A stretch of DNA of 64,000 nt. Source: Agrobacterium tumefaciens (GTDB lineage Bacteria; Pseudomonadota; Alphaproteobacteria; Rhizobiales; Rhizobiaceae). Below, piece after piece: positions 1 to 7,760 of the stretch. The position numbers were made by a program, and so were the translations under genes. The DNA lies in contig CP048469.1 in NCBI GenBank assembly GCA_025559845.1, positions 2,767,001 to 2,831,000 of the forward strand. The letters are read 5' to 3'. Within the stretch, counting starts at the first letter, position 1. Each line of letters begins with the position of its first letter. Below the pieces are notes generated by a model. The model searched no databases and had not been told where the DNA came from. It was given only the letters and a program-made list of their open reading frames with translations.

Positions 1-445
1 CCTTGTTCCAGTAGAGAGCCTTGGTCGAGAACGCGACCGGAACGCCCCACTGGGTATCTTCGAACGTCACCGTGTCGACGATGTTGGGGTAATAGCTTTT
101 CTTTTCCTCTTCCGTCATCGGCACCGGAACGATGAGATCGTTCTGCGCGAACTGCTTCAGAGTGCGTGAACCGACATAGGCCATGGCGACCGGCGTGCCG
201 GCAGCAGCCAGCGTGGTTGCCTTGTCCTGGCACTGTGCCCAGCCGACGACTTCCGGAACAACCTTCCAGCCTTCGTTCTTGCCTTCCCATTCCTTGATGT
301 ACTTCTCATGGATGGGGTCCATCTTGTCGCCGCAATAGATCCAGCTGATTTCCTTGTCGGCAGCGTGCGCCGTCACCGTGCCAAGCGCGGTTGAACCGGC
401 AAATGCGAGAGCGCAGAGCGCCAATCCGTAATGTTTCAGTGCCAT
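1..445 (-). CDS. Sugar ABC transporter substrate-binding protein (N-terminal part)
   Basis: Periplasmic solute-binding protein that would deliver a carbohydrate to the permease pair encoded just upstream. Only the first 148 residues are in the window; the C-terminus lies beyond the left edge. The start ATG has a good ribosome site (GGGAGA, 6 nt spacer). A classic Sec signal peptide is visible: MALKHYG, a hydrophobic stretch, then AHA-AD cleavage near residue 29. The following segment (ISWIYCGDK, later TTLAAAGTPVAMAYVGSR) fits family 1 extracellular binding proteins. It is the last visible gene of a minus-strand operon oxidoreductase-permease-permease-binding protein. No ABC ATPase is visible and may lie further left. 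The substrate is not determinable from sequence; the neighbouring amino-sugar genes suggest an amino sugar or its oligomer (inference). Confidence 0.85.
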   Translation of the reverse strand, partial: MALKHYGLALCALAFAGSTALGTVTAHAADKEISWIYCGDKMDPIHEKYIKEWEGKNEGWKVVPEVVGWAQCQDKATTLAAAGTPVAMAYVGSRTLKQFAQNDLIVPVPMTEEEKKSYYPNIVDTVTFEDTQWGVPVAFSTKALYWNK

Positions 446-485
446 AAGTAGTCTCCCATTCTCTGGTGGTCGTTCCGGTTGTTGT

Positions 486-1343
486 TTATTTCACCGCGCC
501 GGCGGTCAGACCGCTGACGAGATATCGTTGCATGAAGAAGATCACGACCATGGCCGGCGCAATGCCGACAAAGCTGGCCGCCATCAACTCATTCCAGATG
601 ACTTCCTGACGACCGAAATAGGCAAACAGGCCAATAGGCAGCGGCATAAATTCGGTCTTGGAATTGAAGGTGAGGGCGAAGATGAACTGCTGGGCGTAAG
701 CGCCGATGAAGGTGGTGATCGACACCACGGCGATGCCAGGCATGGCAAGCGGCAGGATCACACGGCGGAACGTATAGAAATAGCTGGCGCCGTCCACATA
801 AGCGGCTTCTTCAAGTTCGCGTGGAATGCGCAGCATATACGTTCTGAGCAGCCAGATGGCGGTTGGAATCAGGAACGCCGCACCTGGGATGATCATTGCG
901 AAATAAGTATTCAGGACACCCATGTTGCGCATCAACCGGTAGAGCGGGATCAGGAGAACCGCACCTGAAAACATGTTGATGGCCAGAAACGCGCCCAGCA
1001 ACTGCCCACGGCCGCGAAACTTGAAACGGGCGAAGGCGTAGGATGCGGGGACCACCAGAAGCAGCACGATCGCCGTCGAGATGGTGGAAATGAAGAAGGA
1101 GTTGAAGACGTAACGGGCAAAGCCCGGAACGCTGACCCACATGGTCTTGTAGGCTTCGAACGAGCCGTTTTCCGGCCAGAAACGATATGGCGAGGAAAAC
1201 AGCAGGCTGAGCGGCTTCAGCGAAACCAGAAAACCCTCGACAAACGGTGCCAGCACGAAGGTCAGGAACACGGCGATACCGCAATAGATCCCGACGATTT
1301 CATACCACTTGTAGCGGTTGATCATCGCATTCTTGTCGGTCAT
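486..1343 (-). CDS. Carbohydrate ABC transporter permease, MalG type
   Basis: Inner-membrane permease subunit of a binding-protein-dependent sugar importer. About six hydrophobic segments are visible. The cytoplasmic EAA loop that docks the ATPase is present near the C-terminal half (EEAAYVDGAS followed by RRVILPLAMPG). The ORF is open further upstream, but the start is placed at MTDKNAM because its ATG overlaps the stop of the preceding permease (ATGA) and the length of 285 residues suits MalG-type permeases; the extension would only read through the upstream gene in a wrong frame. It pairs with the MalF-type permease next to it. Confidence 0.9.
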   Translation of the reverse strand: MTDKNAMINRYKWYEIVGIYCGIAVFLTFVLAPFVEGFLVSLKPLSLLFSSPYRFWPENGSFEAYKTMWVSVPGFARYVFNSFFISTISTAIVLLLVVPASYAFARFKFRGRGQLLGAFLAINMFSGAVLLIPLYRLMRNMGVLNTYFAMIIPGAAFLIPTAIWLLRTYMLRIPRELEEAAYVDGASYFYTFRRVILPLAMPGIAVVSITTFIGAYAQQFIFALTFNSKTEFMPLPIGLFAYFGRQEVIWNELMAASFVGIAPAMVVIFFMQRYLVSGLTAGAVK

Positions 1344-2224
1344 CGGGTGGCCTCCTGAGAAATACGGCTGGTGACACGGAAATAGAAGAAGGTGAAAATC
1401 GACAGGAAGATGCAGATCAGCACGGCACGCGCGGCACCTTCCCCGTATTTGTAGGAACCGATCGCGGTCTTGTAGGTGTCGATAATCATCGTTGTCGTCT
1501 GACCGGTCGGACCGCCCTGCGTCAAAATCCAGATGATATCGAAAGAGTTGAACGTCGAGATCAGCGAAATCATCGACATGGTGATCATCGCAGGCAACAT
1601 CAGCGGCAGCGTGATGCGGCGGAAACGATACATACGGCTTGCACCATCGGTCCACGCAGCCTCGTAGAGATCCTGCGGAATGGCCTGTATGGCTGCCAGA
1701 AGGTAAAGCGTCACCATCGGCACGCCGATCCAGACGTCTGTCACGACTGTCGCCCAGAATGCGGTATTGCCGTAAGCAAGAAATGCAACCGGTCCATCGA
1801 CCAGGCCCAGGTTCTGCAAGACGCCAGAGATCATGCCGAACTGGCCGTTATACATCCAGCCCCACATGAAAATGCCGATCGCCATTGGCACGATCCATGG
1901 CGGCATGGTCAGGATGCGGAAAAGTGCCCGACCTGGAACGGCCGAGTTCAGCAGAACTGCTCCGAACGTGCCGATGATCATCTTGATCGAGACGGAAAAG
2001 AACGTCCAGATGAAGGTCCGGGTGATGACACCGGCAAAGGTCTCGTTGAAAATCTTCTCGTAGTTCAGAAATCCGACCCAATTCGTCGTCTTGCGAAGTG
2101 ACGCATCGGTGAAGGAGAGAATGAACGTATCAACCAGCGGGTAGGCAACGATAACCGTTATATAGAGGAGTGCCGGAAGAAGGAGAAGCCAGGCGAAGAT
2201 GACCGCGGTACGTTTCGCTTCCAT
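1340..2224 (-). CDS. Carbohydrate ABC transporter permease, MalF type
   Basis: First permease of the sugar importer (294 residues). An N-terminal membrane helix (FAWLLLLPALLYITVIVAYP) and further hydrophobic segments are visible, with the EAA loop YEAAWTDGAS followed by RRITLPLMLPAM. These are the hallmarks of the MalF/UgpA permease family. It starts 11 nt after the oxidoreductase stop and overlaps the next permease by 4 nt, so translational coupling is likely. It should form the transmembrane heterodimer with the MalG-type partner. Confidence 0.9.
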   Translation of the reverse strand: MEAKRTAVIFAWLLLLPALLYITVIVAYPLVDTFILSFTDASLRKTTNWVGFLNYEKIFNETFAGVITRTFIWTFFSVSIKMIIGTFGAVLLNSAVPGRALFRILTMPPWIVPMAIGIFMWGWMYNGQFGMISGVLQNLGLVDGPVAFLAYGNTAFWATVVTDVWIGVPMVTLYLLAAIQAIPQDLYEAAWTDGASRMYRFRRITLPLMLPAMITMSMISLISTFNSFDIIWILTQGGPTGQTTTMIIDTYKTAIGSYKYGEGAARAVLICIFLSIFTFFYFRVTSRISQEATR

Positions 2225-2235
2225 CGCCCGTCCCC

Positions 2236-3417
2236 TTACGCGGATTTCGCCGTGGGCGCTTTTACCTGCCCATGGAGCGCGAGATCATAATCTTCCCAGA
2301 CTGGCTTCAGGTCCACGACCTTGCGGCCATGACGAGCCTCATCCATGGCAAGCGCCAGAATGCCAGCCTCGATTGCATCAAGCGCCGAAACCGGAAGCGG
2401 CGTCCCATTCACCACATGCGCCACGACATCAGCGGCCATTTGTTCGTCGGCACCATAGTGCTGCGACAGGGCCGTTGCTGCGGAGTAGGTCTTCGAAACG
2501 GTTTTTTCGTTGGTGCGGGCATTGTGTACATTGAGGAAGCCACGCACGAAATCACCTTCCGCCATGCCCTTTGCGCCCATGACGCAGAAACGGCGAAAAT
2601 CGTCCGGCACGTTCAGATTGGTATGGAACGCAAGCGAGGCACCATTTTCATATTCGACGATTGCCGTCTGATAGTCGATGATATCGCCATCGCTGTCGAA
2701 GACCTTGTCGGACCCCATCCAGCCACTTGGCTTGCGATGATAGACCTCCATGTCATTGATGCCGTCGTTCTGCGGGGCATTGGCTGGCGTAAAGCTTTTG
2801 CGCCCACCGAAACTCGACACGAAACGTGGCCGCGCCCCGACAACACCGTTGTAAAGATCGAGGTCATGGCAGCATTTTTCCAGCATGAACGAACCGGAAT
2901 AATGCTCGTAACGCCGCCAGTCGCGCATGAAAAACGCGCCGTGATAAGGCGGAATATGTTCTGAAGCCTCGATGGAGACGACCTCACCCAGCTTGCCCTC
3001 CGCCTGAGCCGCGCGCAGATCGCGATAAAGTGGCGAATAACGCAGGACGAGGCCGACCATCAGCCGCTCATGCCCATGCTTATTCAGCAGGCGGGCAAGC
3101 TCGAGGCTTTCAGCAATACTGACGACAATCGGCTTTTCGGTGAAGATCGTGCAGCCGGCCTCAAGCCCGATGCGGATGTGGTCGAGATGCATATGGTTGG
3201 GAGACCCGATCATCAGCAGATCAAAGGTCTCGTTGGCGATCAGCTCTTCGGGGGTATCATAAACCCGACCAGCGGAAATTCCCTTTTCCTGCAAGCCGGG
3301 AAGGCCAGCAGGGGCAGGATCGACATAGCCGACGATTTCGAAATCCTTGTCGATTTCACTGAAAACGTAGCCCAGATATCCGAGACGGAATCCGAGTCCG
3401 ATAATTCCCACTTTCAT
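2236..3417 (-). CDS. Gfo/Idh/MocA family NAD(P)-dependent oxidoreductase
   Basis: Predicted sugar or sugar-derivative dehydrogenase. The start at MKVGIIGLGFRLG gives the N-terminal Rossmann fold immediately; an upstream in-frame ATG at 3465 is possible, but AGGGA lies about 8 nt before the chosen ATG. The segment around FTEKPIV carries the E-K-P motif typical of this family, with the Lys close to the nicotinamide. The C-terminal alpha/beta domain (about residues 130-340) is of the usual kind. It is the first gene of the minus-strand operon, ahead of the sugar importer and divergent from the GntR-nagA set, which suggests modification of the imported sugar (inference). The exact substrate is unknown. 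Confidence 0.85.
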   Translation of the reverse strand: MKVGIIGLGFRLGYLGYVFSEIDKDFEIVGYVDPAPAGLPGLQEKGISAGRVYDTPEELIANETFDLLMIGSPNHMHLDHIRIGLEAGCTIFTEKPIVVSIAESLELARLLNKHGHERLMVGLVLRYSPLYRDLRAAQAEGKLGEVVSIEASEHIPPYHGAFFMRDWRRYEHYSGSFMLEKCCHDLDLYNGVVGARPRFVSSFGGRKSFTPANAPQNDGINDMEVYHRKPSGWMGSDKVFDSDGDIIDYQTAIVEYENGASLAFHTNLNVPDDFRRFCVMGAKGMAEGDFVRGFLNVHNARTNEKTVSKTYSAATALSQHYGADEQMAADVVAHVVNGTPLPVSALDAIEAGILALAMDEARHGRKVVDLKPVWEDYDLALHGQVKAPTAKSA

Positions 3418-3506
3418 GAAGCTGTTCCCTGCTTTACCGTAATTCATTTTCGCAATTGCAGCCATTTCTGCGTCGGCCGTTCAATCAACTGCGATAATTT
3501 TGATCC

Positions 3507-3535
3507 ATCATGAAATTAATTTTCAAGATGGTCAA
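3507..3535 (-). promoter_or_regulatory. Candidate promoter of the oxidoreductase-ABC operon
   Basis: On the minus strand TTGACC is followed after 17 nt by CATGAT, about 90 nt ahead of the oxidoreductase ATG. The -35 element is good and the spacing ideal, but the -10 element is only moderate. No transcript evidence is available. Confidence 0.35.
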
Positions 3536-3793
3536 ATCAAATTCTAGACTTCCAGCTCTTGGCCCAGAGTTTTTCACGGCGGCCCAACTCAATGGACAAA
3601 CCTCAACCGAGGACCAACACAAAAACAATACCAAAAAAATGCCACTCGTCCAGAGAGGAAACGCAAAGCGGAAATTTTTTTTGGTTAACGCTGAAATATC
3701 ATCGAAAACAGCCTGAAAAACCTCGAAAACAATGAAAAACCTCCATCACCGAACGGATTTTTGCAAATGGTTTGATTTTGGTATTGTCGGTGG

Positions 3794-3807
3794 TATCACC
3801 TGTGATA
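3794..3807. promoter_or_regulatory. Candidate GntR-family operator (TATCAC-N2-GTGATA)
   Basis: Perfect inverted repeat with 6-bp arms TATCAC and GTGATA and a 2-bp spacer, ending 39 bp before the GntR ATG. A second TGGTAT half-like element sits 12 bp upstream (TGGTATTG). Position and symmetry suit autoregulation by the adjacent HutC/NagR-type regulator. Binding is inferred. Confidence 0.45.
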
Positions 3808-3846
3808 TAGCGAAACCAGCCAAGGACTGGCGACAGAGGGTGACAG

Positions 3847-4602
3847 ATGAACGAGGCAGCCTTGAATCTCGACGGCCTGCAATCAGGAAGCGGCGGACCG
3901 CTTTACCTGAAACTGCGCCAGACGATTGAAGACGCGATCAATGGCGGCCGCCTGAAACACGGCGATGCCCTCCCCCCGGAAAGAGATATTGCCGAAAACG
4001 CCAGCGTAAGCCGCGTGACGGTGAGAAAGGCCGTAGACGATCTGGTTCGCGATGGCCTTCTGGTACGCAGGCATGGCTCGGGCACGTTCGTTGTGAAGCC
4101 AATAACACGCATGCAGCAACCCCTGACAAAGCTGACCTCGTTTACCGAGGACATGCGTCGCAGGGGTATGACAGCCAGCACGCGATGGCTCGACCGGGGA
4201 CTTTTTTACCCCACCGGCGATGAAATGATGACACTCGGCCTCTCCCATTCCGCCATGGTGGCCCGGTTGACCCGTCTTCGCCTTGCCAACGACCAGCCAA
4301 TCGCGCTGGAAGTCACGACCCTGCCGGACGACATATTGCCTGAACCACAACAGGTGGAAAACTCGCTTTATCTGGTGCTGGAACGGAACGGCATTCGCCC
4401 TGTCCGCGCCATTCAGCGCATCTCCGCACGCACTCTGACAGACGAGGAAACATTGCTCCTGGGTGTTCCGCCCGGGTCCGCCGCTCTTTCCGTGCAACGC
4501 ATGGCCTATCTGGAGAGTGGGCGTCTCATGGAAATATCACACGCGCTTTACAGAAGTGACGCCTACGACCTCGTAGCGGAACTGACGATAGCATCCGACT
4601 GA
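3847..4602 (+). CDS. GntR family (HutC/UTRA) transcriptional regulator
   Basis: Ligand-responsive DNA-binding regulator of 251 residues. The N-terminal winged helix (about residues 12-80) shows the GntR signature, with GDALPPERDIAE and SRVTVRKAVDDLVRDG followed by RRHGSGTFV. The C-terminal UTRA effector domain (about 100-240) includes LTSFTEDMRRRGM and the ending MEISHALYRSDAYDLVAEL. UTRA regulators such as NagR/DasR sense phosphorylated amino sugars; that role is inferred here from nagA and the sugar kinase downstream. It has a good ribosome site (GAGG, 8 nt spacer). It heads the plus-strand operon and probably controls both divergent units. Confidence 0.92.
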   Translation: MNEAALNLDGLQSGSGGPLYLKLRQTIEDAINGGRLKHGDALPPERDIAENASVSRVTVRKAVDDLVRDGLLVRRHGSGTFVVKPITRMQQPLTKLTSFTEDMRRRGMTASTRWLDRGLFYPTGDEMMTLGLSHSAMVARLTRLRLANDQPIALEVTTLPDDILPEPQQVENSLYLVLERNGIRPVRAIQRISARTLTDEETLLLGVPPGSAALSVQRMAYLESGRLMEISHALYRSDAYDLVAELTIASD

Positions 4603-4627
4603 AACAAATCGATCAAGGACCAAACCG

Positions 4628-5650
4628 ATGACAACCCTGATGCGCCAGGAAATCGACGAGATTCCCGATGCAGTTGCTCGCCTGCTGGACAATGCCTCGA
4701 CAGAATTTCAGGAGGCAGGGCGCAAATTGATGGCCCGGGACCCGGCTGTCATCATTACCATCGCCCGTGGATCGTCAGATCATGCCGCACATTTCCTGAA
4801 ATATGCCATCGAGTTGCAGACTGGCCTTCCCGTTGCCTCTCTCGGCCCTTCGCTCGCCTCGATCTATCAGACAAAATTGCGGCTGGAACGGGCAGCAGCG
4901 ATCGCCGTCTCGCAGTCGGGCAAAAGCCCCGATATCGTGGCGCTGGCAGAAAGTGCCCGCAAAGGCGGCGCACTGACATTTTCCCTCGTCAACACCTTGC
5001 CCTCTCCCTTGGGCGATATGGCCGATCACGCGATAGACATTCAGGCTGGACCGGAAAAGGCTGTCGCAGCAACCAAATCCTTCGTCAATTCGATTGTCGC
5101 AGGCTTGGCAATCCTCGCGGCCTGGACGGAAGACAATCTGCTCGCGAAAGCCGTCAGCGCGCTCCCGCAAAATTTTGCCAAGGCCATCGCACTTGACTGG
5201 AGCCACATCGGCGAAGCCGTGAAGAATGAGGAATCGCTTTATATGCTGGGCCGTGGCCCGTCATTGGCAATTGCTGCGGAAGCCGCGCTGAAATGCAAGG
5301 AAACCTGCGAGTTGCACGCGGAGGCCTACTCCTCTGCTGAAGTTATGCACGGTCCGGTGTCTCTGGTGTCGCCGAGGTTCCCTGTCATCGCGTTTGCCGC
5401 ACGCGATCGCGCCGAGGCATCTGTCACGGAGATTGCCAGCGGACTTGGCAAGAAAGGCGCAAGCGTCTTTGTCACGTCCACCAAGGGATCACCGGCCACA
5501 TCGTTGCCATTCGTCGAAACCAACCATCCGCTGACCGACGCGCTGTTGCTGATCGCGCCATTCTACGGCTTCATCGAGCAGCTTTCACGCGCGCGCGGCT
5601 TCAACCCGGATGCGCCCGTCGCACTGAAAAAGGTAACGGAAACCCAATGA
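4628..5650 (+). CDS. SIS-domain sugar isomerase, likely glucosamine-6-phosphate deaminase (NagB-II/GlmS-like)
   Basis: Cytoplasmic protein of 340 residues made of two SIS domains and resembling the isomerase half of GlmS without the N-terminal glutaminase domain. ARGSSDHAAHFLKY opens SIS domain 1, AVSQSGKSPD is the phosphosugar-binding loop, and ELHAEAYSSAEVMHGP resembles the GlmS catalytic stretch containing E-V-M-H-G-P. Proteins with this architecture include the NagB-II deaminases that convert glucosamine-6-phosphate to fructose-6-phosphate and ammonia. Beside nagA and a ROK kinase, and with no classical NagB in view, that is the best call. It overlaps nagA by 4 nt (ATGA). Confidence 0.82.
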   Translation: MTTLMRQEIDEIPDAVARLLDNASTEFQEAGRKLMARDPAVIITIARGSSDHAAHFLKYAIELQTGLPVASLGPSLASIYQTKLRLERAAAIAVSQSGKSPDIVALAESARKGGALTFSLVNTLPSPLGDMADHAIDIQAGPEKAVAATKSFVNSIVAGLAILAAWTEDNLLAKAVSALPQNFAKAIALDWSHIGEAVKNEESLYMLGRGPSLAIAAEAALKCKETCELHAEAYSSAEVMHGPVSLVSPRFPVIAFAARDRAEASVTEIASGLGKKGASVFVTSTKGSPATSLPFVETNHPLTDALLLIAPFYGFIEQLSRARGFNPDAPVALKKVTETQ

Positions 5651-6819
5651 GCAGCATGAAAGCGCTGGTTGGCACCCGCATCTTCGATGGCACGACGTGG
5701 CATGAAGGCAAGGCCCTGCTGATTGATGGCGGACGGGTATCGCAAATCATCGACAGGGAAGCTTTGCCCTCGGGGACGATATCGATCGATGCGGCAGGCT
5801 TTTTGATGGTACCGGGGTTCGTTGACCTGCAGGTCAACGGCGGCGGCGGTGTGATGTTCAATAACCAGCCGGATGTCGAAGGCGTTGCCCGCATCTGCGC
5901 CGCTCACGCGAAATTTGGTACGACGGCCCTGATGGTAACGTTGATTACCGACCGGCCAGACGTCACCGCAAAAGCAGCGCAGGCAGGGATCGCAGCATGG
6001 AATGACAAAGTTCCGGGCTTTCTCGGGCTGCATTTCGAGGGGCCGCATCTTTCGGTCGCACGCAAGGGCACCCACGATCCCAACCTGATCCGGAAAATGG
6101 AATCAGGCGATCTGGCCTTGCTGACCGCCTTGAAGGCTGACCTTCCTTATATCCTGACGACGGTCGCCCCGGAGAGCGTTTCAACCGAGCAGGTCAGCGC
6201 GCTTCGGCAAGCTGGCATCATCGTCAGTCTTGGTCATACCGAAGCCGGGTTTGCTGTTGCGAAAAATTATGCGGATGCAGGCGCCTCCATGGTCACGCAT
6301 CTTTTCAACGCCATGAGCCCGCTTGGTCACCGCGAACCCGGTCTCGTCGGTGCGGCAATTTCAAGCGGCAAGCTGGACTGCGGTCTCATCGCCGACGGTT
6401 TCCATGTCGATCCTGCCGCAATGGGAATTGCTTTGCGCGCAAAAAACGGTCCGGGACGAATCTTCCTCGTGACCGACGCCATGTCCACCATCGGCACGAA
6501 CGATGACGGCTTCGAACTGAATGGCCGCCGGGTTTATCGCAACGGCGGACGCCTGACATTGGCCGACGGTACGCTTGCTGGAGCGGATATCGACATGCTT
6601 TCCTGCATCCGGTTCGTACACGAAAAATTGCAGATGCCCCTTGAAGAAGCCTTGCGAATGGCGTCCACCTATCCCGCGCAAGCCATCGCGGCATCAGGAA
6701 AAGGCGAGCTTCTGCCTGGTTTCGATGCCGATTTTGTCTTGCTCACGCCAAGCCTTGATATCGATTCGACCTGGATCGGCGGGGAAAAGATCTTTGACGC
6801 GAACACTTCCGGGATGTGA
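5647..6819 (+). CDS. nagA: N-acetylglucosamine-6-phosphate deacetylase
   Basis: Removes acetate from GlcNAc-6-phosphate to give glucosamine-6-phosphate (amidohydrolase superfamily, 390 residues). The metal and catalytic residues typical of the family are in place: Glu131 in HFEGPHLS, His197 in SLGHTEAGF, His218 in THLFNAMSP and the catalytic Asp277 in VTDAMSTIG. The entry motif VPGFVDLQVNGGGG is also present. The start is fixed by the ATGA overlap with the SIS-domain gene. It feeds the SIS-domain enzyme and is likely co-regulated by the GntR protein. Confidence 0.95.
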   Translation: MSSMKALVGTRIFDGTTWHEGKALLIDGGRVSQIIDREALPSGTISIDAAGFLMVPGFVDLQVNGGGGVMFNNQPDVEGVARICAAHAKFGTTALMVTLITDRPDVTAKAAQAGIAAWNDKVPGFLGLHFEGPHLSVARKGTHDPNLIRKMESGDLALLTALKADLPYILTTVAPESVSTEQVSALRQAGIIVSLGHTEAGFAVAKNYADAGASMVTHLFNAMSPLGHREPGLVGAAISSGKLDCGLIADGFHVDPAAMGIALRAKNGPGRIFLVTDAMSTIGTNDDGFELNGRRVYRNGGRLTLADGTLAGADIDMLSCIRFVHEKLQMPLEEALRMASTYPAQAIAASGKGELLPGFDADFVLLTPSLDIDSTWIGGEKIFDANTSGM

Positions 6820-7746
6820 ATGATGATCGTTTGCTTCGACATCGGTGGAACGACCATCAAGGGCGCGGCTGCCTACGCGCCAGATGACATCAGGCCGGCA
6901 CCCCGCATCCCTACTCCAAAAACCAGTTTCGAGGATTTTGCCGCGAGCTTGAAGGCGGTCATAGACGCAAGCGGCACGACACCGGACTGTGTGTCGCTGT
7001 CGATTGCCGGGGTCATCGATGCGGAGACCGGCAAGGCGACGGTCGCCAACATTCCAAGTATCCATGGCAGGCGGTTGAAAGATGATCTGGAGAAGGCACT
7101 CGGCCTGCCGGTCATCGTTTCCAACGATGCCGATTGTTTCGTGATGGCCGAATCGAAGATTGGTTCTGGCAAGGGACACCGCGTTGTGTTCGGCGTCATT
7201 CTCGGAACGGGTGTCGGCGGCGGACTGGTGATCGATGGCAAGCTCATCAACAGCGATGGTGGTTTTGCCGGGGAATGGGGGCATGGTCCGGTTGCCGCGA
7301 CATCTGCCGGCAATCCCCCCGCCATTTTGCCGCGTTTCGAATGCGGCTGCGGGCTTACCGGCTGTGTCGACGCCATTGGCAGCGCCCGCGGCATGGAAAA
7401 ACTGCATCAGCATCTGTATGCGAAAACGATGAGCAGCGAAGAGATCATTGACGCCTGGCAGAGCGGCGATGCCGAAGCCGCACGGACCATCGACATTCTC
7501 ATCGACATCCTTGCCTCGCCTCTCGCCATGGTCATCAATGTCACGGGCGCGACCATTGTGCCGGTTGGAGGTGGGTTGTCGAACTCGAAAGAATTGCTCG
7601 CGGCGCTGGATGAGGCCGTCAGAGCGCGTATTCTCAGACGCTTCGACCGCCCTCTGGTCGTTCCGGCCATATGCCGAATTGAGCCGGGGCTTATTGGCTC
7701 CGCCGTTCTCGGGTTGAAATTTGCCGAAAAACCGGAAATCGCCTGA
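6820..7746 (+). CDS. nagK: ROK family sugar kinase, likely N-acetylglucosamine kinase
   Basis: ATP-dependent sugar kinase of 308 residues. Phosphate-binding loop CFDIGGTTIKG is at the N-terminus, the ROK catalytic region contains VSNDADCF, followed by GVILGTGVGGG, the sugar-binding segment GFAGEWGHGPV and the zinc motif CGCGLTGCVDAIGSARG. The ATG directly follows the nagA stop; a second in-frame ATG is one codon later. Phosphorylation of GlcNAc fits a non-PTS route with the ABC importer, kinase, nagA and SIS-domain deaminase acting in sequence. Specificity within the ROK family is inferred from context. Confidence 0.85.
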   Translation: MMIVCFDIGGTTIKGAAAYAPDDIRPAPRIPTPKTSFEDFAASLKAVIDASGTTPDCVSLSIAGVIDAETGKATVANIPSIHGRRLKDDLEKALGLPVIVSNDADCFVMAESKIGSGKGHRVVFGVILGTGVGGGLVIDGKLINSDGGFAGEWGHGPVAATSAGNPPAILPRFECGCGLTGCVDAIGSARGMEKLHQHLYAKTMSSEEIIDAWQSGDAEAARTIDILIDILASPLAMVINVTGATIVPVGGGLSNSKELLAALDEAVRARILRRFDRPLVVPAICRIEPGLIGSAVLGLKFAEKPEIA

Positions 7747-7760
7747 CCCCGGCCAATTGT

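Larger units (their letters stand above)
3418..3846. other. Divergent regulatory region of the amino-sugar locus
   Basis: This 429-bp AT-rich gap separates the oxidoreductase/ABC operon from the GntR-led operon. It holds no convincing gene: the short open frames lack ribosome sites and codon bias. It contains a candidate minus-strand promoter (3507-3535), a direct repeat TGAAAAACCTC at 3714-3724 and 3733-3743, and a perfect inverted repeat at 3794-3807 just ahead of the regulator gene. Confidence 0.6.

Noticed and set aside
811..1284. Second frame inside the MalG permease gene
   Set aside because: Out-of-frame shadow with an Arg/His/Pro-rich composition.
3510..3929. Short open frames between the oxidoreductase and the GntR gene
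   Set aside because: No ribosome sites and Asn/Lys/Arg-rich non-coding composition; one overlaps the GntR start in a wrong frame.
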